Notes: generated from the sequence alone by a model not told the origin. Shown: positions 34,926 through 45,589, counted from the stretch's first letter. The stretch is 64,000 nucleotides of DNA from Luteolibacter sp. Y139 (GCF_038066715.1 NZ_JBBUKT010000003.1:310001-374000); one strand, 5' to 3'. Program-made: numbers and translations.

Positions 34926-35453
34926 ATGCCGCCGCCTGTGCGACCGGCCCGCGAAGAGGAAGAAGTCCGCGAATTTCCGACGCTCGGGGCGCTGGAAGCG
35001 CAGGTGATCCAGGTCTTCGTCGACGGCGTGAAGGTACTCGGCCTCCCCCGCTCCATCGGGGAAATCTACGGCCTCCTCTTCATCTCGCCGGAGCCCCTGT
35101 CGTTGGACGACCTCGTCGAGCGCCTAGGCATAAGCAAGGGCTCCGCCAGCCAAGGGCTGCGCGCGCTCAAAGGCCTCGGCGCCGTCCGCGAGATCGACTT
35201 GGAAAACTCTCGACGCCTTCATTTCCAAGCAGATACGGAGCTCAAGCGACTCGTCGGCGGCTTCATCCGCGAACAGGTCCGGCCCCATCTGGAAAGCGGG
35301 CAGTCGAAAGTCGGCCGCCTCCTTGAAGTCGCCTCGGATGAACCGGACGCGGAGCTCCAGGCCTTCTTCAAATCCCGGGTGACCCAGCTCGAATACTGGA
35401 TGTCAAAGGCACGATTCGTCCTGCCCATCCTGCAAAAAGTCCTCGGCGAATGA
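34926..35453 (+). CDS. GbsR/MarR-like winged-helix transcriptional regulator
   Basis: A 175-residue regulator. The HTH is SLDDLVERLGISKGSASQGLRALKGLGAV (about 58-86), followed by a C-terminal coiled-coil-like dimer region, as in GbsR/MarR proteins. The preferred ATG is at 34926; a longer form from 34875 would carry 17 extra residues encoded over the palindrome. It overlaps the antiterminator gene by ATGA. The same palindrome recurs before both polysaccharide blocks, so it is a good candidate for their specific regulator (inference). Confidence 0.85.
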   Translation: MPPPVRPAREEEEVREFPTLGALEAQVIQVFVDGVKVLGLPRSIGEIYGLLFISPEPLSLDDLVERLGISKGSASQGLRALKGLGAVREIDLENSRRLHFQADTELKRLVGGFIREQVRPHLESGQSKVGRLLEVASDEPDAELQAFFKSRVTQLEYWMSKARFVLPILQKVLGE

Positions 35454-35992
35454 GCGAGCTCCCCCCCAGCGAGCGTGCCTGGTACTGCCTGAAAACGCAG
35501 ACCAAACGGGAAGCCATCGCCGCCGCCCATCTCCGCGAGATTGAGGGCGTGGAGGTCTTTTGCCCCCTGCTGCGCTACCGCAAGGCGACCCGCCGCGGCA
35601 AAATCTGGTGGGTCGAGGCACTCTTCCCCGGCTACATTCTGGCCCGCTTTCAACTGCGCACCGACGAACGCGCGGTCATGTACTGCGCAGGCGTCCGCGG
35701 ACTGGTCCGCTTCGGCGACAAGGTCCCGGAAGTGCCGGACGATTTCGTGGAGCTGCTCCGCCAGGAAGTGGCCAAGCAGGGGGAAAAGGAAGTCCTGACG
35801 GTCGGCCCCCGAATCACTGAGGGAGAAGAGGTTGAGCTCGCCCACGGCCCGCTCGGCGGGGTAAAAGCGACCGTCGTGGAAGTCCTCCCCGCCCGCGAAC
35901 GCGTCCGGGTCCTGCTGGAATTCCTCGGCCGCGAGCAGGTGGTGGAGGTCGACCTTTTCTCGCTGCTCCTCCCCCGCAAACCCCTTCCATGA
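35450..35992 (+). CDS. RfaH/NusG-like specialised transcription antiterminator
   Basis: A 180-residue NusG paralogue. The NGN domain (about 8-110) shows AWYCLKTQTKREAIAAAHL and the ALFPGYILARF motif; the C-terminal KOW domain (about 120-175) has VELAHGPLGGVKATVVEVL and a terminal FLGREQVVEVDLF strand. Proteins of this class (RfaH, UpxY, LoaP) bind paused RNA polymerase at a leader element and suppress termination in long surface-polysaccharide operons. Its start overlaps the regulator stop (ATGA). Two copies of an ops-like 20-mer in the downstream leaders are the likely recruitment sites. Confidence 0.9.
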   Translation: MSELPPSERAWYCLKTQTKREAIAAAHLREIEGVEVFCPLLRYRKATRRGKIWWVEALFPGYILARFQLRTDERAVMYCAGVRGLVRFGDKVPEVPDDFVELLRQEVAKQGEKEVLTVGPRITEGEEVELAHGPLGGVKATVVEVLPARERVRVLLEFLGREQVVEVDLFSLLLPRKPLP

Positions 35993-36012
35993 CAACCCCG
36001 CCACTCCGGATT

Positions 36013-36030
36013 GTTCATTTTGGATTGAAC
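36013..36030. promoter_or_regulatory. Candidate operator, copy 2: GTTCA-N8-TGAAC palindrome before the first polysaccharide block
   Basis: GTTCATTTTGGATTGAAC, 16 of 18 positions identical to copy 1, in the 190-bp gap between the antiterminator gene and the epimerase gene. It is about 108 bp upstream of the ops-like element. Confidence 0.7.
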
Positions 36031-36138
36031 GGAGAGCCGATTTTTCGATCCATCGCGCCGTTAGGCGCTCCCGATGAAGCCGCCTGAAACCAATACCTTC
36101 CGACTGCCGCTGCTGGTCTTGTCCGTGCTTCGGGCAAA

Positions 36139-36158
36139 CGACCAAGGGCGGCAGCTTG
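36139..36158 (+). promoter_or_regulatory. ops-like leader element, copy 1
   Basis: The 20-mer cgaccaagggcggcagcttg occurs identically at 49049-49068. Its core GGCGGCAGCTTG resembles the RfaH ops site (GGCGGTAGCGTG). It lies 24 bases before the epimerase start and downstream of the palindrome, as a transcribed leader element would. The exact repeat is seen in the sequence; recruitment of the NusG paralogue is inferred. Confidence 0.7.
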
Positions 36159-36182
36159 GCTAAACCTCCCCCCCATACTCCC

Positions 36183-37148
<966 letters not shown>

Positions 37149-37151
37149 TCC

Positions 37152-38330
37152 TTGTCGCCTGACGCCAGCGTCGATTTCCTGATCGTCGGAGCCGGGTTCT
37201 CGGGTCTCGTCGCAGCGGAACGGTTATCCAATGCCGGATTCCGCTGCGTGGTGGTGGACAAGCGCCCGCACCTCGGCGGCAACGCCTACGATCGCGTCGA
37301 TGCGGCGGGCGTGCTGGTCCACGATTACGGCCCGCATTACTTCCGCACGAATTCCCAGCGCATCGTCGACTACCTCGGCAAGTTCACCGAGTGGCAGGAC
37401 GCGGACTATAAGATCAAGAGCTACTCGGAAGGCCGCTACTGGAGCTTCCCGATCAACCTCCACACCTTCGAGGAAATCGTCGGCCACCCGGCGACCACCG
37501 AGGAGTTCGAGGCCTGGATCGAGGAGCACCGCGTCCCGGTCGATGAGCCGCAGAACTCCGAGGAACTGATCCTCTCCAAGGTCGGCCGCGAACTCTACCG
37601 CCGCTTCTACGAGGGCTACACCCTCAAGCAGTGGCAGCGCCACCCGCGCGATCTGGACGCCAGCGTCTGCGGCCGGGTGCCGATCCGCACCAATCGCGAC
37701 GACCGCTACCTCAACGAGGAATTCCAAGCGCTGCCGAAGGACGGCTTCACCGCGATGTTCGGGCGCATGCTCGATGCCTCGCCAAACGTCGAACTCCACC
37801 TCGGCGTCGATTTCAACGAAGCCTGCCAGCGCTGGCGCCACCGTCACCTGATCTTCACCGGCCCGGTGGATGAATACTTCAAGCGCCGCTACGGCGCACT
37901 TCCGTACCGCTCGCTGAGCTTTGAGCACGAAAGCTTCACCGCCGACCAGCTCAAGGCCCGCGAGCTCATCGCCGGAAAACCCGGCTTCTGGCAGCCCGCC
38001 GTGCAGGTGAACTACCCCGACGCGGACGTTCCCTACACCCGCATCGTCGAGATCAAGCACGTCACCGGGCAGAAAATCGACGCCTCCACGATCATCCGCG
38101 AATTCCCGCGGAACTGGACACCGGAGGAGGAGCCGTTCTACCCCGTGCCCGCGGACGACGCGAAGACCGCCTACCGCCGCTACGCCGAGCTGGCCGCCGC
38201 GGAGGAAAACGTTAGCTTCATCGGCCGCCTCGCCACTTACCGTTATTACAACATGGACCAGGTCACCGGCATGGCACTCGCCGAAGCCGATCGCCTGATC
38301 GCCCGCTACTCACCGGCTCCGCATGCTTGA
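37152..38330 (+). CDS. glf: UDP-galactopyranose mutase
   Basis: A 392-residue flavoenzyme that converts UDP-galactopyranose to UDP-galactofuranose. The N-terminal FAD motif is IVGAGFSGLVAAERL, followed by HLGGNAYDRVDAAGVLVHDYGPHYFRT, and FYEGYTLKQW; all are characteristic of Glf. It begins with TTG at 37152, three bases after the epimerase stop, and overlaps the next gene by 8 bases. It supplies galactofuranose for the polysaccharide. Confidence 0.95.
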   Translation: MSPDASVDFLIVGAGFSGLVAAERLSNAGFRCVVVDKRPHLGGNAYDRVDAAGVLVHDYGPHYFRTNSQRIVDYLGKFTEWQDADYKIKSYSEGRYWSFPINLHTFEEIVGHPATTEEFEAWIEEHRVPVDEPQNSEELILSKVGRELYRRFYEGYTLKQWQRHPRDLDASVCGRVPIRTNRDDRYLNEEFQALPKDGFTAMFGRMLDASPNVELHLGVDFNEACQRWRHRHLIFTGPVDEYFKRRYGALPYRSLSFEHESFTADQLKARELIAGKPGFWQPAVQVNYPDADVPYTRIVEIKHVTGQKIDASTIIREFPRNWTPEEEPFYPVPADDAKTAYRRYAELAAAEENVSFIGRLATYRYYNMDQVTGMALAEADRLIARYSPAPHA

Positions 38331-39633
38331 AAAGTTGAAATCAAAACAGGGCTCCGTCGGCGTCGTCGGCCTCGGCTACGTTGGGCTGCCGCTTCTGCTG
38401 GCCTATGCCAAGGCAGGCTTCCGCGCCGTCGGTATCGACATCGATCCGGGCAAACCGGAAGCGCTGCTCGCTGGCCGCAGCTACATCAAGCACATCCCCG
38501 GCGAGCACGTGTCCGAAGCGCTCGCATCCGGCAGGCTGGAGGCGACCACCGACTTCTCGATCATCAAGACCCTCGACGCGATCATCCTCTGCGTCCCCAC
38601 ACCGCTCGATGAACACTTCGAGCCGGACCTGAGCTACGTGGTGAACACGGTCGAAGCCGTGGTACCGCATTTGAAGGCAGGCCAAGTGCTCAGCCTCGAA
38701 AGCACTACCTACCCCGGCACCACCGACGAGGAAGTCGTGACGCGCGTCGAGAAGGCCGGCTTCAAGGTCGGCACCGAGATTCACGTCGTCTATTCGCCGG
38801 AGCGCGAAGACCCGGGCAATACCAAGTTCTCCGCGACGAACATCCCGAAGGTCGTCGGTGGCATCACGCCTGCCTGCCTCGAGGCTGGCGTCGCGCTCTA
38901 CGAAGCCGCCTTCGAGCAAGTCGTGCCAGTCAGTTCCTGCAAGGTCGCCGAGCTGACCAAGCTGCTGGAAAACATCTACCGTGCGGTGAACATCGGCCTC
39001 GTCAACGAGCTGAAGGTCGCCGCCGACAAGATGGGCATCGACATCTGGGAGGTCATCCGCGCCGCCTCGACCAAGCCCTTCGGCTTTACCGCCTTCTATC
39101 CCGGCCCGGGCCTTGGCGGCCACTGCATCCCCATCGATCCCTTCTACCTCACGTGGAAGGCCCGCGAGTATGGTGTCCACACGCGCTTCATCGAGCTCGC
39201 CGGTGAGATCAACCGCAGCATGCCGAACTACGTCGTCCATCGTACCATGGAGGCGCTCAATTCGCGCGGCAAGCCGGTGAAGGGATCACGCATCCTGCTC
39301 ATGGGCCTCGCCTACAAGGCGAACGTCGATGACATGCGTGAGTCGCCGACCTTCGCCTTGCTCGATGGCTTCAAGAACCTCGGTGCCGAGGTTTCCTTCT
39401 ACGATCCCCACGTGCCCGTAGTCGGCCCGACCCGCGAGCACATGAACTGGGCGGGCACCCGCAGCATCGAGTGGAGCGAGGAAACGATCCGCGCCCAGGA
39501 CTGCATCGTCATCTCCACCCATCACGCCGCCTTCGATCTCGCCCAGCTCGCCGCTTGGTCTGACCTCATCATCGACACCCGCAACGCGATGGCCTCCATC
39601 GACACGCCCGAAGGCCTCGTCATCAAAGCCTGA
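38323..39633 (+). CDS. Nucleotide-sugar dehydrogenase, WbpA/UDP-N-acetylhexosamine 6-dehydrogenase type
   Basis: A 436-residue dehydrogenase: N-terminal NAD loop VGVVGLGYVGLPLLLAYA, middle VVYSPEREDPGN, and catalytic block PGPGLGGHCIPIDP with Cys268. The GGHCIP version of the active-site motif points to UDP-GlcNAc/UDP-GalNAc 6-dehydrogenases (WbpA, WecC) rather than UDP-glucose dehydrogenase. It would make a UDP-N-acetylhexosaminuronic acid. The 8-base overlap with glf indicates one operon. Confidence 0.9.
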   Translation: MLEKLKSKQGSVGVVGLGYVGLPLLLAYAKAGFRAVGIDIDPGKPEALLAGRSYIKHIPGEHVSEALASGRLEATTDFSIIKTLDAIILCVPTPLDEHFEPDLSYVVNTVEAVVPHLKAGQVLSLESTTYPGTTDEEVVTRVEKAGFKVGTEIHVVYSPEREDPGNTKFSATNIPKVVGGITPACLEAGVALYEAAFEQVVPVSSCKVAELTKLLENIYRAVNIGLVNELKVAADKMGIDIWEVIRAASTKPFGFTAFYPGPGLGGHCIPIDPFYLTWKAREYGVHTRFIELAGEINRSMPNYVVHRTMEALNSRGKPVKGSRILLMGLAYKANVDDMRESPTFALLDGFKNLGAEVSFYDPHVPVVGPTREHMNWAGTRSIEWSEETIRAQDCIVISTHHAAFDLAQLAAWSDLIIDTRNAMASIDTPEGLVIKA

Positions 39634-39644
39634 TCTGATTTCCC

Positions 39645-40760
39645 ATGTCCGTTCCTCTTCTCGACGTCAACGCCCAGAACCTGCCGCTCGAAGCCGAGCT
39701 GAAGCAGGTCTTTGAAAACGTGCTCCGCTCCGGCCGCTTCATCCTCGGCGAGGAAGTGGAGGCTTTCGAAAAGGAATGCGCCGCAGCACTCGGTGCAAAG
39801 CACGCGATCTCAATCTCGTCAGGCACCGACGCGCTGATCATCGCACTGATGGCGCTCGGCATCGGCCCCGGCGACGAGGTGCTGTGCCCCTCCTTCACCT
39901 TCTTCGCCACCGCCGGCAGCGTCCACCGTACTGGCGCGACGCCCGTCTTCTGCGATGTCACCACCGATTGCTTCGGCATCGATCTCGAGTCGGCAAAGGC
40001 GAAGCTCACCTCGAAAACCAAGGCGATCATCCCGGTCCACCTCTTCGGCCAATCCTCCGAGATGGATGCCATCACCTCCTTCGCGAAGGAGCATGGCCTG
40101 AAGATCATCGAGGACGTCGCGCAATCCTTTGGCTCCACCTATCGCGGCCGCGCCTGCGGCACCATCGGCGAGATCGGCAGCTTCAGCTTCTTCCCGTCGA
40201 AGAACCTCGGCGGCTTCGGCGACGGCGGCCTCGTCACCACCGAGTCTTTCGAGCTCTGTGAGAAGATGCTCCGCCTGCGCAATCATGGCATGCACCCGCG
40301 CTACTACCACTCGATGGTCGGCGGGAACTTCCGCATGGACGCTCTCCAGTGCGCACTGCTGCGCGTGAAGCTGCACCACATCGGCGAATATGCCGCCGGC
40401 CGCACGCGCAATGCGAACTACTACAGCCGACGTCTTTCCAAAATCTCCGGCGAAGAACTCATCCTGCCGAACGACCGTGACCACGCCGGCCACGTCTGGA
40501 ACCAGTACACCCTGCGCGTCCCCGGCCGCCGCGATGAGCTGAAGGCCCACCTCACGGAAAAAGGTATCGGCTGCGAGATTTACTACCCGGTGCCAATGCA
40601 TCGCCAGGAGTGCTTCGCCAATCTTCCTGAGCACTCGCTTTCGAACTGCCCGATCTCCGACCAACTCGCGTCGGAAGTCGTCAGCATCCCGGTCTATCCG
40701 GAACTCGTCGAAGCCCAGCTCGACGAAGTCGCCACCGCGATCGAGTCCTTCTTCCCCTAA
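39645..40760 (+). CDS. DegT/DnrJ/EryC1/StrS-family sugar aminotransferase
   Basis: A 371-residue PLP enzyme. The cofactor lysine is Lys186 in [18 protein letters not shown]; the N-terminal block [20 protein letters not shown] is also typical. It transaminates a keto-sugar nucleotide (WbpE-like or related). It follows the UDP-HexNAc dehydrogenase, suggesting an amino-uronic acid, but the expected 3-oxidase (WbpB) is absent from this window. Confidence 0.92.
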   Translation: MSVPLLDVNAQNLPLEAELKQVFENVLRSGRFILGEEVEAFEKECAAALGAKHAISISSGTDALIIALMALGIGPGDEVLCPSFTFFATAGSVHRTGATPVFCDVTTDCFGIDLESAKAKLTSKTKAIIPVHLFGQSSEMDAITSFAKEHGLKIIEDVAQSFGSTYRGRACGTIGEIGSFSFFPSKNLGGFGDGGLVTTESFELCEKMLRLRNHGMHPRYYHSMVGGNFRMDALQCALLRVKLHHIGEYAAGRTRNANYYSRRLSKISGEELILPNDRDHAGHVWNQYTLRVPGRRDELKAHLTEKGIGCEIYYPVPMHRQECFANLPEHSLSNCPISDQLASEVVSIPVYPELVEAQLDEVATAIESFFP

Positions 40761-40774
40761 CCTCCCCCACCTCC

Positions 40775-41710
40775 ATGAAGACCTTCATCACCGGACACCG
40801 CGGCATGGTCGGCTCCGCCCTCGTGCGCGAGGCCGAAAAGCGCGGCGGCCACGACGTCATCACTGCCGGCCGCGACACGCTCGACCTGCTCAGCCAGCAA
40901 GCCGTCTTCGACTTCCTCGCTGAGAAGAAGCCGGACATCGTGATGATCGCCGCTGCCAAGGTCGGCGGCATCCACGCGAATGCCACCTACCCGGCGGACT
41001 TCATCTACGAGAACCTTAGTATTGCCTCGAACCTCGTCGAAGGCAGCCGTCGCGCCGGCGTGCCACGCGTGCTCTTCCTCGGCTCCTCCTGCATCTATCC
41101 GAAAATGGCGCCGCAGCCCATGCCTGAGGATTGCCTGCTGACCAGCCCTCTGGAAGTGACGAACGAGGCCTACGCCATCGCCAAGATCGCCGGCCTGAAG
41201 CTGTGCCAGCACTACCGCGCCCAGCACGGCCTGATGTATCACTCGGCGATGCCGACGAATCTCTACGGCCCAGGTGACAACTACCACCCGGAGAACTCCC
41301 ACGTTATTCCCGCCCTGCTCCGCCGCTTCCATGAAGCGAAGCAAAGCGGTGCATCGAGCGTGACCATCTGGGGCACCGGCACCCCGCGCCGTGAATTCCT
41401 CCACGTCGACGACCTCGCCGCCGCCTGCTTCCACCTGCTCGGCCTCGATAACCCGCCTGACTGGGTGAACGTCGGCGTCGGCGATGACGTGACCATTCTC
41501 GAACTCGCGCAGCTCGTCGCTGAAACCGTCGGCTTCACCGGCGAAATCCTCACCGACCCGACCAAGCCGGACGGCACACCTCGCAAGCTGATGGACGTCT
41601 CCAGGATCAAGGCCACCGGCTGGTCCCCCGTCGTCGATTTCCGCGATGGCTTGGCCGCTGCTTATCAGGACTTCCTCGCCAGCCTCGAAGCTGGCGCGGC
41701 CCGCCTCTGA
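40775..41710 (+). CDS. fcl: GDP-L-fucose synthase
   Basis: A 311-residue SDR enzyme: [49 protein letters not shown], the active-site YAIAK and the conserved [11 protein letters not shown]. It epimerises and reduces GDP-4-keto-6-deoxymannose to GDP-L-fucose. It lies before its usual partner gmd, 14 bases after the aminotransferase gene. Confidence 0.95.
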   Translation: MKTFITGHRGMVGSALVREAEKRGGHDVITAGRDTLDLLSQQAVFDFLAEKKPDIVMIAAAKVGGIHANATYPADFIYENLSIASNLVEGSRRAGVPRVLFLGSSCIYPKMAPQPMPEDCLLTSPLEVTNEAYAIAKIAGLKLCQHYRAQHGLMYHSAMPTNLYGPGDNYHPENSHVIPALLRRFHEAKQSGASSVTIWGTGTPRREFLHVDDLAAACFHLLGLDNPPDWVNVGVGDDVTILELAQLVAETVGFTGEILTDPTKPDGTPRKLMDVSRIKATGWSPVVDFRDGLAAAYQDFLASLEAGAARL

Positions 41711-41800
41711 CCCACCTTATCGCGTAATGGGGACAGGGCGCTGGATCTGGCATCCTCCCGTTCCCTCCTCCCTCCCAAATCCTTCCCCCTTACAGTCGCC

Positions 41801-42916
41801 ATGAAGAAAGCTCTTATCACCGGTATCACCGGCCAAGACGGTTCCTATCTCGCCGAATTCCTGCTGGAGAAAGGCTACGAAGTGCACGGCATCAAGCGCC
41901 GCGCCTCGCTTTTCAATACCCAGCGCGTGGATCACATCTACGAGGATCCACACGTCGAGCACGCCCGCTTCCGCCTCCACTACGGTGACCTGACTGACAC
42001 CTCGAACCTTACCCGCATCCTTTCCGAGGTGCAGCCGGATGAGGTCTACAATCTCGGTGCCCAGTCGCACGTCGCCGTCTCTTTCGAAGCCCCGGAATAC
42101 ACCGCGGATGTCGATGCGATTGGCACCCTGCGCTTGCTGGAGGCGATTCGCTTCCTCGGGCTGGAGAAGAAGACCCGTTTCTATCAGGCCTCCACTTCCG
42201 AGCTCTACGGCCTGGTGCAGGAGATCCCGCAGAAGGAAACCACTCCTTTCTATCCACGCTCTCCCTACGCCGTCGCGAAGATGTACGCCTACTGGATCAC
42301 GGTGAACTACCGCGAGTCCTACGGCATGTATGCCTGCAATGGCATCCTCTTCAACCACGAGTCCCCGCGCCGCGGCGAGACCTTCGTGACCCGCAAGATC
42401 ACGCGTGGCATCGCGAATATCGCGCAAGGCCTTGAGAAGTGTCTCTACCTCGGCAACATGGACGCACTGCGCGACTGGGGCCATGCGAAGGACTACGTCC
42501 GCATGCAGTGGATGATGCTCCAGCAAGATCAGGCCGAAGATTTCGTGATCGCCACCGGCAAGCAGATCTCGGTGCGTGAGTTCATTCGCATGTCTGCCCG
42601 TGAAGCCGGCATCGAACTCGAGTTCTCCGGCAACGGCGTGGACGAAAAGGCGACCGTCACGTCCGCCAATCCCGAAACCGCTCCAGCGGTGAAAGTCGGC
42701 GACGTGATCGTGAAGGTGGACGCCCGCTACTTCCGCCCCGCCGAAGTGGAAACCCTCCTCGGCGACCCGACCAAGGCGAAGGAAAAGCTCGGCTGGGTCC
42801 CGGAAATCACCGTCGAGCAAATGTGCGCCGAAATGGTCGCCTCCGACCTCGATACCGCCAAGCGCCACGCCCTGCTCAAGGCCCACGGCCACCACGTGTC
42901 GGTGTCGAAGGAGTAA
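41801..42916 (+). CDS. gmd: GDP-mannose 4,6-dehydratase
   Basis: A 371-residue dehydratase: [54 protein letters not shown], and [13 protein letters not shown] are the classical Gmd blocks. It makes GDP-4-keto-6-deoxymannose, which Fcl then turns into GDP-L-fucose. A REP-like hairpin follows the stop codon. Confidence 0.96.
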   Translation: MKKALITGITGQDGSYLAEFLLEKGYEVHGIKRRASLFNTQRVDHIYEDPHVEHARFRLHYGDLTDTSNLTRILSEVQPDEVYNLGAQSHVAVSFEAPEYTADVDAIGTLRLLEAIRFLGLEKKTRFYQASTSELYGLVQEIPQKETTPFYPRSPYAVAKMYAYWITVNYRESYGMYACNGILFNHESPRRGETFVTRKITRGIANIAQGLEKCLYLGNMDALRDWGHAKDYVRMQWMMLQQDQAEDFVIATGKQISVREFIRMSAREAGIELEFSGNGVDEKATVTSANPETAPAVKVGDVIVKVDARYFRPAEVETLLGDPTKAKEKLGWVPEITVEQMCAEMVASDLDTAKRHALLKAHGHHVSVSKE

Positions 42917-42925
42917 CCAGCCTTC

Positions 42926-42950
42926 GTAGCGGAACGACTGCGTCGTTCCG
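42926..42950 (+). repeat. REP-like element: GTAG plus perfect 9-bp hairpin
   Basis: GTAG (42926-42929) directly followed by stem cggaacgac / gtcgttccg with a 3-nt loop. Same layout as at 23787-23811 and 44091-44114. Lies between gmd and the fusion gene. Confidence 0.6.
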
Positions 42951-43010
42951 GCTGCTCGCGGCCCGAATCCATCAAACAGCCGGCGAGCCTCGCTCTCCGT
43001 CGCACGATTC

Positions 43011-44090
43011 ATGCGCAAGGTCTTCGTCTCCGGCTGCTACGACATCATCCACGGCGGCCACGTGCAGTTCTTCGAGGAGGCGCGAGCCCTCGGTGATCAT
43101 CTCACGGTCTCCTTCGCCTCATCGGAGGTACTGTGGATCCACAAGCGCCGCAAGCCGTCCATCCCGGACGAGCACAAGAAGGCTCTGTTAGAGAGCCTGC
43201 GCATGGTCGATCACGTCGTGATCGGCAACGGCCACGATGAGGGCATCGATTTCCGCGAGGAATTCCTCCAGCTCCGGCCGGACATCCTCGCAGTCACCGA
43301 TGATGACAAGTATGGCGACCTGAAGCGCGCCCTGTGTGCCGAAGTCGGCGCGCAATACGTGCTACTGCCGAAGACACCGCCTCGTTTCGAGCCAGTGTCG
43401 ACGACATCGATCGTCCGCTGGGTGCAGGCACCGACCGAGGCCCCGCTTCGCGTCGATTTCGCCGGCGGCTGGCTCGATGTCCCACGCTTCTCCCGCGAGG
43501 GAGAGTTCGTGGTGAACTGCGCGATCTCACCGCTCGTTTCACTCCGTGAGTGGCCCTACGAAAAGCAAGCTGGCCTCGGCGGCAGCGGCGCATGGGCCTT
43601 GCTCAATGGCAAGGACGGCATCGACTCCGAAATCAATCTCGGCGTCGGCTGGCAAGACCCCGCAGTCATTCGCGAAACGGGCCTCTGCGTGTGGCGTTCC
43701 GGCCAAAAGCCCGTCCTCGATTTCAAGCGCAACGGCGACTTCCTCCGCGGCTGCCTCGCCATCCTCTGGACTGGTTCACCCCATGACACTCCCGGTGCCG
43801 CCGACATTCCGCGCGATTACGATCGCATCGCCGAGTCAGGTCGCATCGCCCGCGAAGGAGTGATCGAAGCATCCCTCGAGAAGCTCGCGCGCGGCATCCA
43901 AGTGTATCACTCGATGCAGCTCGACGAAGGCATGGATGCACTCCCGGAACTTCCCGGAGCCCTCGCCCGCAAATACTGCGGCGGCGGCTACGGCGGTTAC
44001 GCCCTGTATCTCTTCGCCGGAGAGTCAGCCCGCGCCTCCGCGCTGGCTTCAAACGACCAGCTCCGCCCCGTCGAGCCCTATTGCCACTAA
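43011..44090 (+). CDS. Nucleotidyltransferase - GHMP kinase-like fusion protein
   Basis: A 359-residue two-domain protein. Residues about 1-138 are a HxGH-type nucleotidyltransferase (VSGCYDIIHGGHVQFFEEAR), like the cytidylyl/adenylyltransferases. Residues about 145-359 resemble a GHMP sugar kinase: RVDFAGGWLDVPRF near the start, a glycine-rich GLGGSGA and a C-terminal KYCGGGYGGYALYLF motif. The kinase part is short, with only about 30 residues between the first two motifs, and the usual GLGSSSA is GLGGSGA, so activity is uncertain. Placed next to the GDP-fucose genes, it may activate a free sugar for the polysaccharide; this domain order is unusual. Confidence 0.75.
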   Translation: MRKVFVSGCYDIIHGGHVQFFEEARALGDHLTVSFASSEVLWIHKRRKPSIPDEHKKALLESLRMVDHVVIGNGHDEGIDFREEFLQLRPDILAVTDDDKYGDLKRALCAEVGAQYVLLPKTPPRFEPVSTTSIVRWVQAPTEAPLRVDFAGGWLDVPRFSREGEFVVNCAISPLVSLREWPYEKQAGLGGSGAWALLNGKDGIDSEINLGVGWQDPAVIRETGLCVWRSGQKPVLDFKRNGDFLRGCLAILWTGSPHDTPGAADIPRDYDRIAESGRIAREGVIEASLEKLARGIQVYHSMQLDEGMDALPELPGALARKYCGGGYGGYALYLFAGESARASALASNDQLRPVEPYCH

Positions 44091-44114
44091 GGAGTGTCGA
44101 CGTTCCGTCGACAC
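44091..44114 (+). repeat. REP-like element: GGAG plus perfect hairpin
   Basis: GGAG (44091-44094) at the foot of stem gtgtcgacg / cgtcgacac with a 3-nt loop, overlapping it by one base. Same architecture as the two GTAG elements; GGAG is a known variant head of REP sequences. Confidence 0.5.
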
Positions 44115-44124
44115 AGCACCACCC

Positions 44125-44889
44125 ATGCGCATCCACCCCGTCATCGGCCTCCCCCTCGCCTGCACGGACTACGCCGGCGCGGTCGCATGGATTCTCGACA
44201 AAGCCACCGCTCCAACTACGGCATTCGCCGTAGAAGCCGCCAATACCCACGTCGCCGCCCTCGCCCGCAGCGACGCCGCCTTCGGTGAATCGATCCGCCG
44301 CTTCGATCTCATCGTCCCGGACGGCATGCCGCTCGTCTGGTCGCTCAATGCCGCCCTTCCCGCCACCGAGCGCCTGACCGACCGCGTTTACGGCCCGACG
44401 TTGATGCTGGAAACCCTCAAGGCCAGCGCCAGCCGCCCGGAATTCCGCCACTTCCTTCTGGGCGGAAAGGAATCCACCCTCGAAAAGCTCCAATCCGTCT
44501 TCGCCGACCGCTTCCCCGGTGTCGCGATAGCCGGCAGCTACTCCCCACCCTTCGGCGAATGGCCGGAAGACGAGTTCGAGCGCATGACCGGGAAAATCCG
44601 TGAGTCCGGCGCGAACCTCATCTGGGTCGGCCTCGGCTGCCCGAAGCAGGAGCACTGGATCGCCCGCTACAAGGACCAGCTCCCCCCCGGCGTCTACTTC
44701 GGCATCGGCGCCGCCTTCGCCTTCCACGCCGGCGAGGTTTCTCAAGCGCCCGCCCTTCTTCAGAAGTTCGGCCTCGAGTGGGCCTACCGCATCGCCGCCG
44801 AGCCGCGCCGCCTCTTCCGCCGCTACTTTACCTACAATTCCCTTTTCCTCTGGTATACCCTCCGTGACCGGATGAGCGGAAAAGGCTGA
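44125..44889 (+). CDS. WecG/TagA/CpsF-family glycosyltransferase
   Basis: A 254-residue transferase with the family blocks AVEAANTHVAALARSD, DLIVPDGMPLVW, and GANLIWVGLGCPKQEHWI, plus the conserved GIGAAFAFHAGEVSQAP near the C-terminus. WecG/TagA enzymes transfer N-acetylmannosamine(-uronic acid) to lipid-linked GlcNAc. Given the UDP-HexNAc dehydrogenase nearby, a uronic acid transferase is plausible. The ATG at 44125 sits just after the REP-like hairpin. Confidence 0.9.
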   Translation: MRIHPVIGLPLACTDYAGAVAWILDKATAPTTAFAVEAANTHVAALARSDAAFGESIRRFDLIVPDGMPLVWSLNAALPATERLTDRVYGPTLMLETLKASASRPEFRHFLLGGKESTLEKLQSVFADRFPGVAIAGSYSPPFGEWPEDEFERMTGKIRESGANLIWVGLGCPKQEHWIARYKDQLPPGVYFGIGAAFAFHAGEVSQAPALLQKFGLEWAYRIAAEPRRLFRRYFTYNSLFLWYTLRDRMSGKG

Positions 44890-44934
44890 TTCTTTCCTGA
44901 CCCGCCGCCATTTCCCTGCTAGAATCATCTCGTC

Positions 44935-45543
44935 ATGTCGAACATCCACCCGCACGCCACCCTGCCACGGCAGGACAAGGAAACCCTTCTCGGCCAACGC
45001 GGCGTCGTGCTGTGGTTCTGCGGTCTCTCCGGATCCGGCAAGTCGACCATCGCCAGCGGCGTCGAGCGGGTGCTCCACAGCCAAGGCCGCTACACGGTGC
45101 GCCTGGATGGCGACAACCTGCGCACCGGCCTGAATGCCAACCTCAGCTTCACCGATGATGACCGGCTGGAAAACATCCGCCGCACCGCCGAGGTCGCCAA
45201 GATCCTGGCCACGAACGGCACCATCGTCCTCTGCTCCCTGATCACCCCGCGCGGCCTGCACCGCGATCTGGCCCGCGGCATCCTCGGCGAGGACTTTGCC
45301 GAGATCTACGTGAAGGCCAGCTACCAGGCCTGCGAGGCCCGCGACGTGAAGGGCCTCTACGCCAAGGCCGCAAAGGGTGAAGTCGCCAACTTCACCGGCA
45401 GGGACAGCGGCTTTGAGGAGCCTCAGCAGGCCGAGCTGGTGATCGACACCGAAAAGCTCAGCATTGAAGACGCGGTTTTCGAAGTGCTGGAGTTTCTCGG
45501 CACCCGCGGGGTGCCTGCCGCCGACTTGGCCGGTCAGGTTTGA
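44935..45543 (+). CDS. cysC: Adenylylsulfate (APS) kinase
   Basis: A 202-residue kinase that phosphorylates APS to PAPS. The P-loop GLSGSGKST is at residues 30-38; VRLDGDNLRTGLNANLSFT, the DD-R segment, EIYVKASYQACEARDVKGLYAKA and the C-terminal IDTEKLSIEDA are typical of CysC. It stands apart from cysD by a 180-bp gap that contains an operator-like palindrome. Its presence in a polysaccharide locus suggests sulfate donor supply. Confidence 0.95.
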   Translation: MSNIHPHATLPRQDKETLLGQRGVVLWFCGLSGSGKSTIASGVERVLHSQGRYTVRLDGDNLRTGLNANLSFTDDDRLENIRRTAEVAKILATNGTIVLCSLITPRGLHRDLARGILGEDFAEIYVKASYQACEARDVKGLYAKAAKGEVANFTGRDSGFEEPQQAELVIDTEKLSIEDAVFEVLEFLGTRGVPAADLAGQV

Positions 45544-45589
45544 TACAGGAACTCTCCTGCACACTGACTGTCAGACCTCACCCTCAAAC

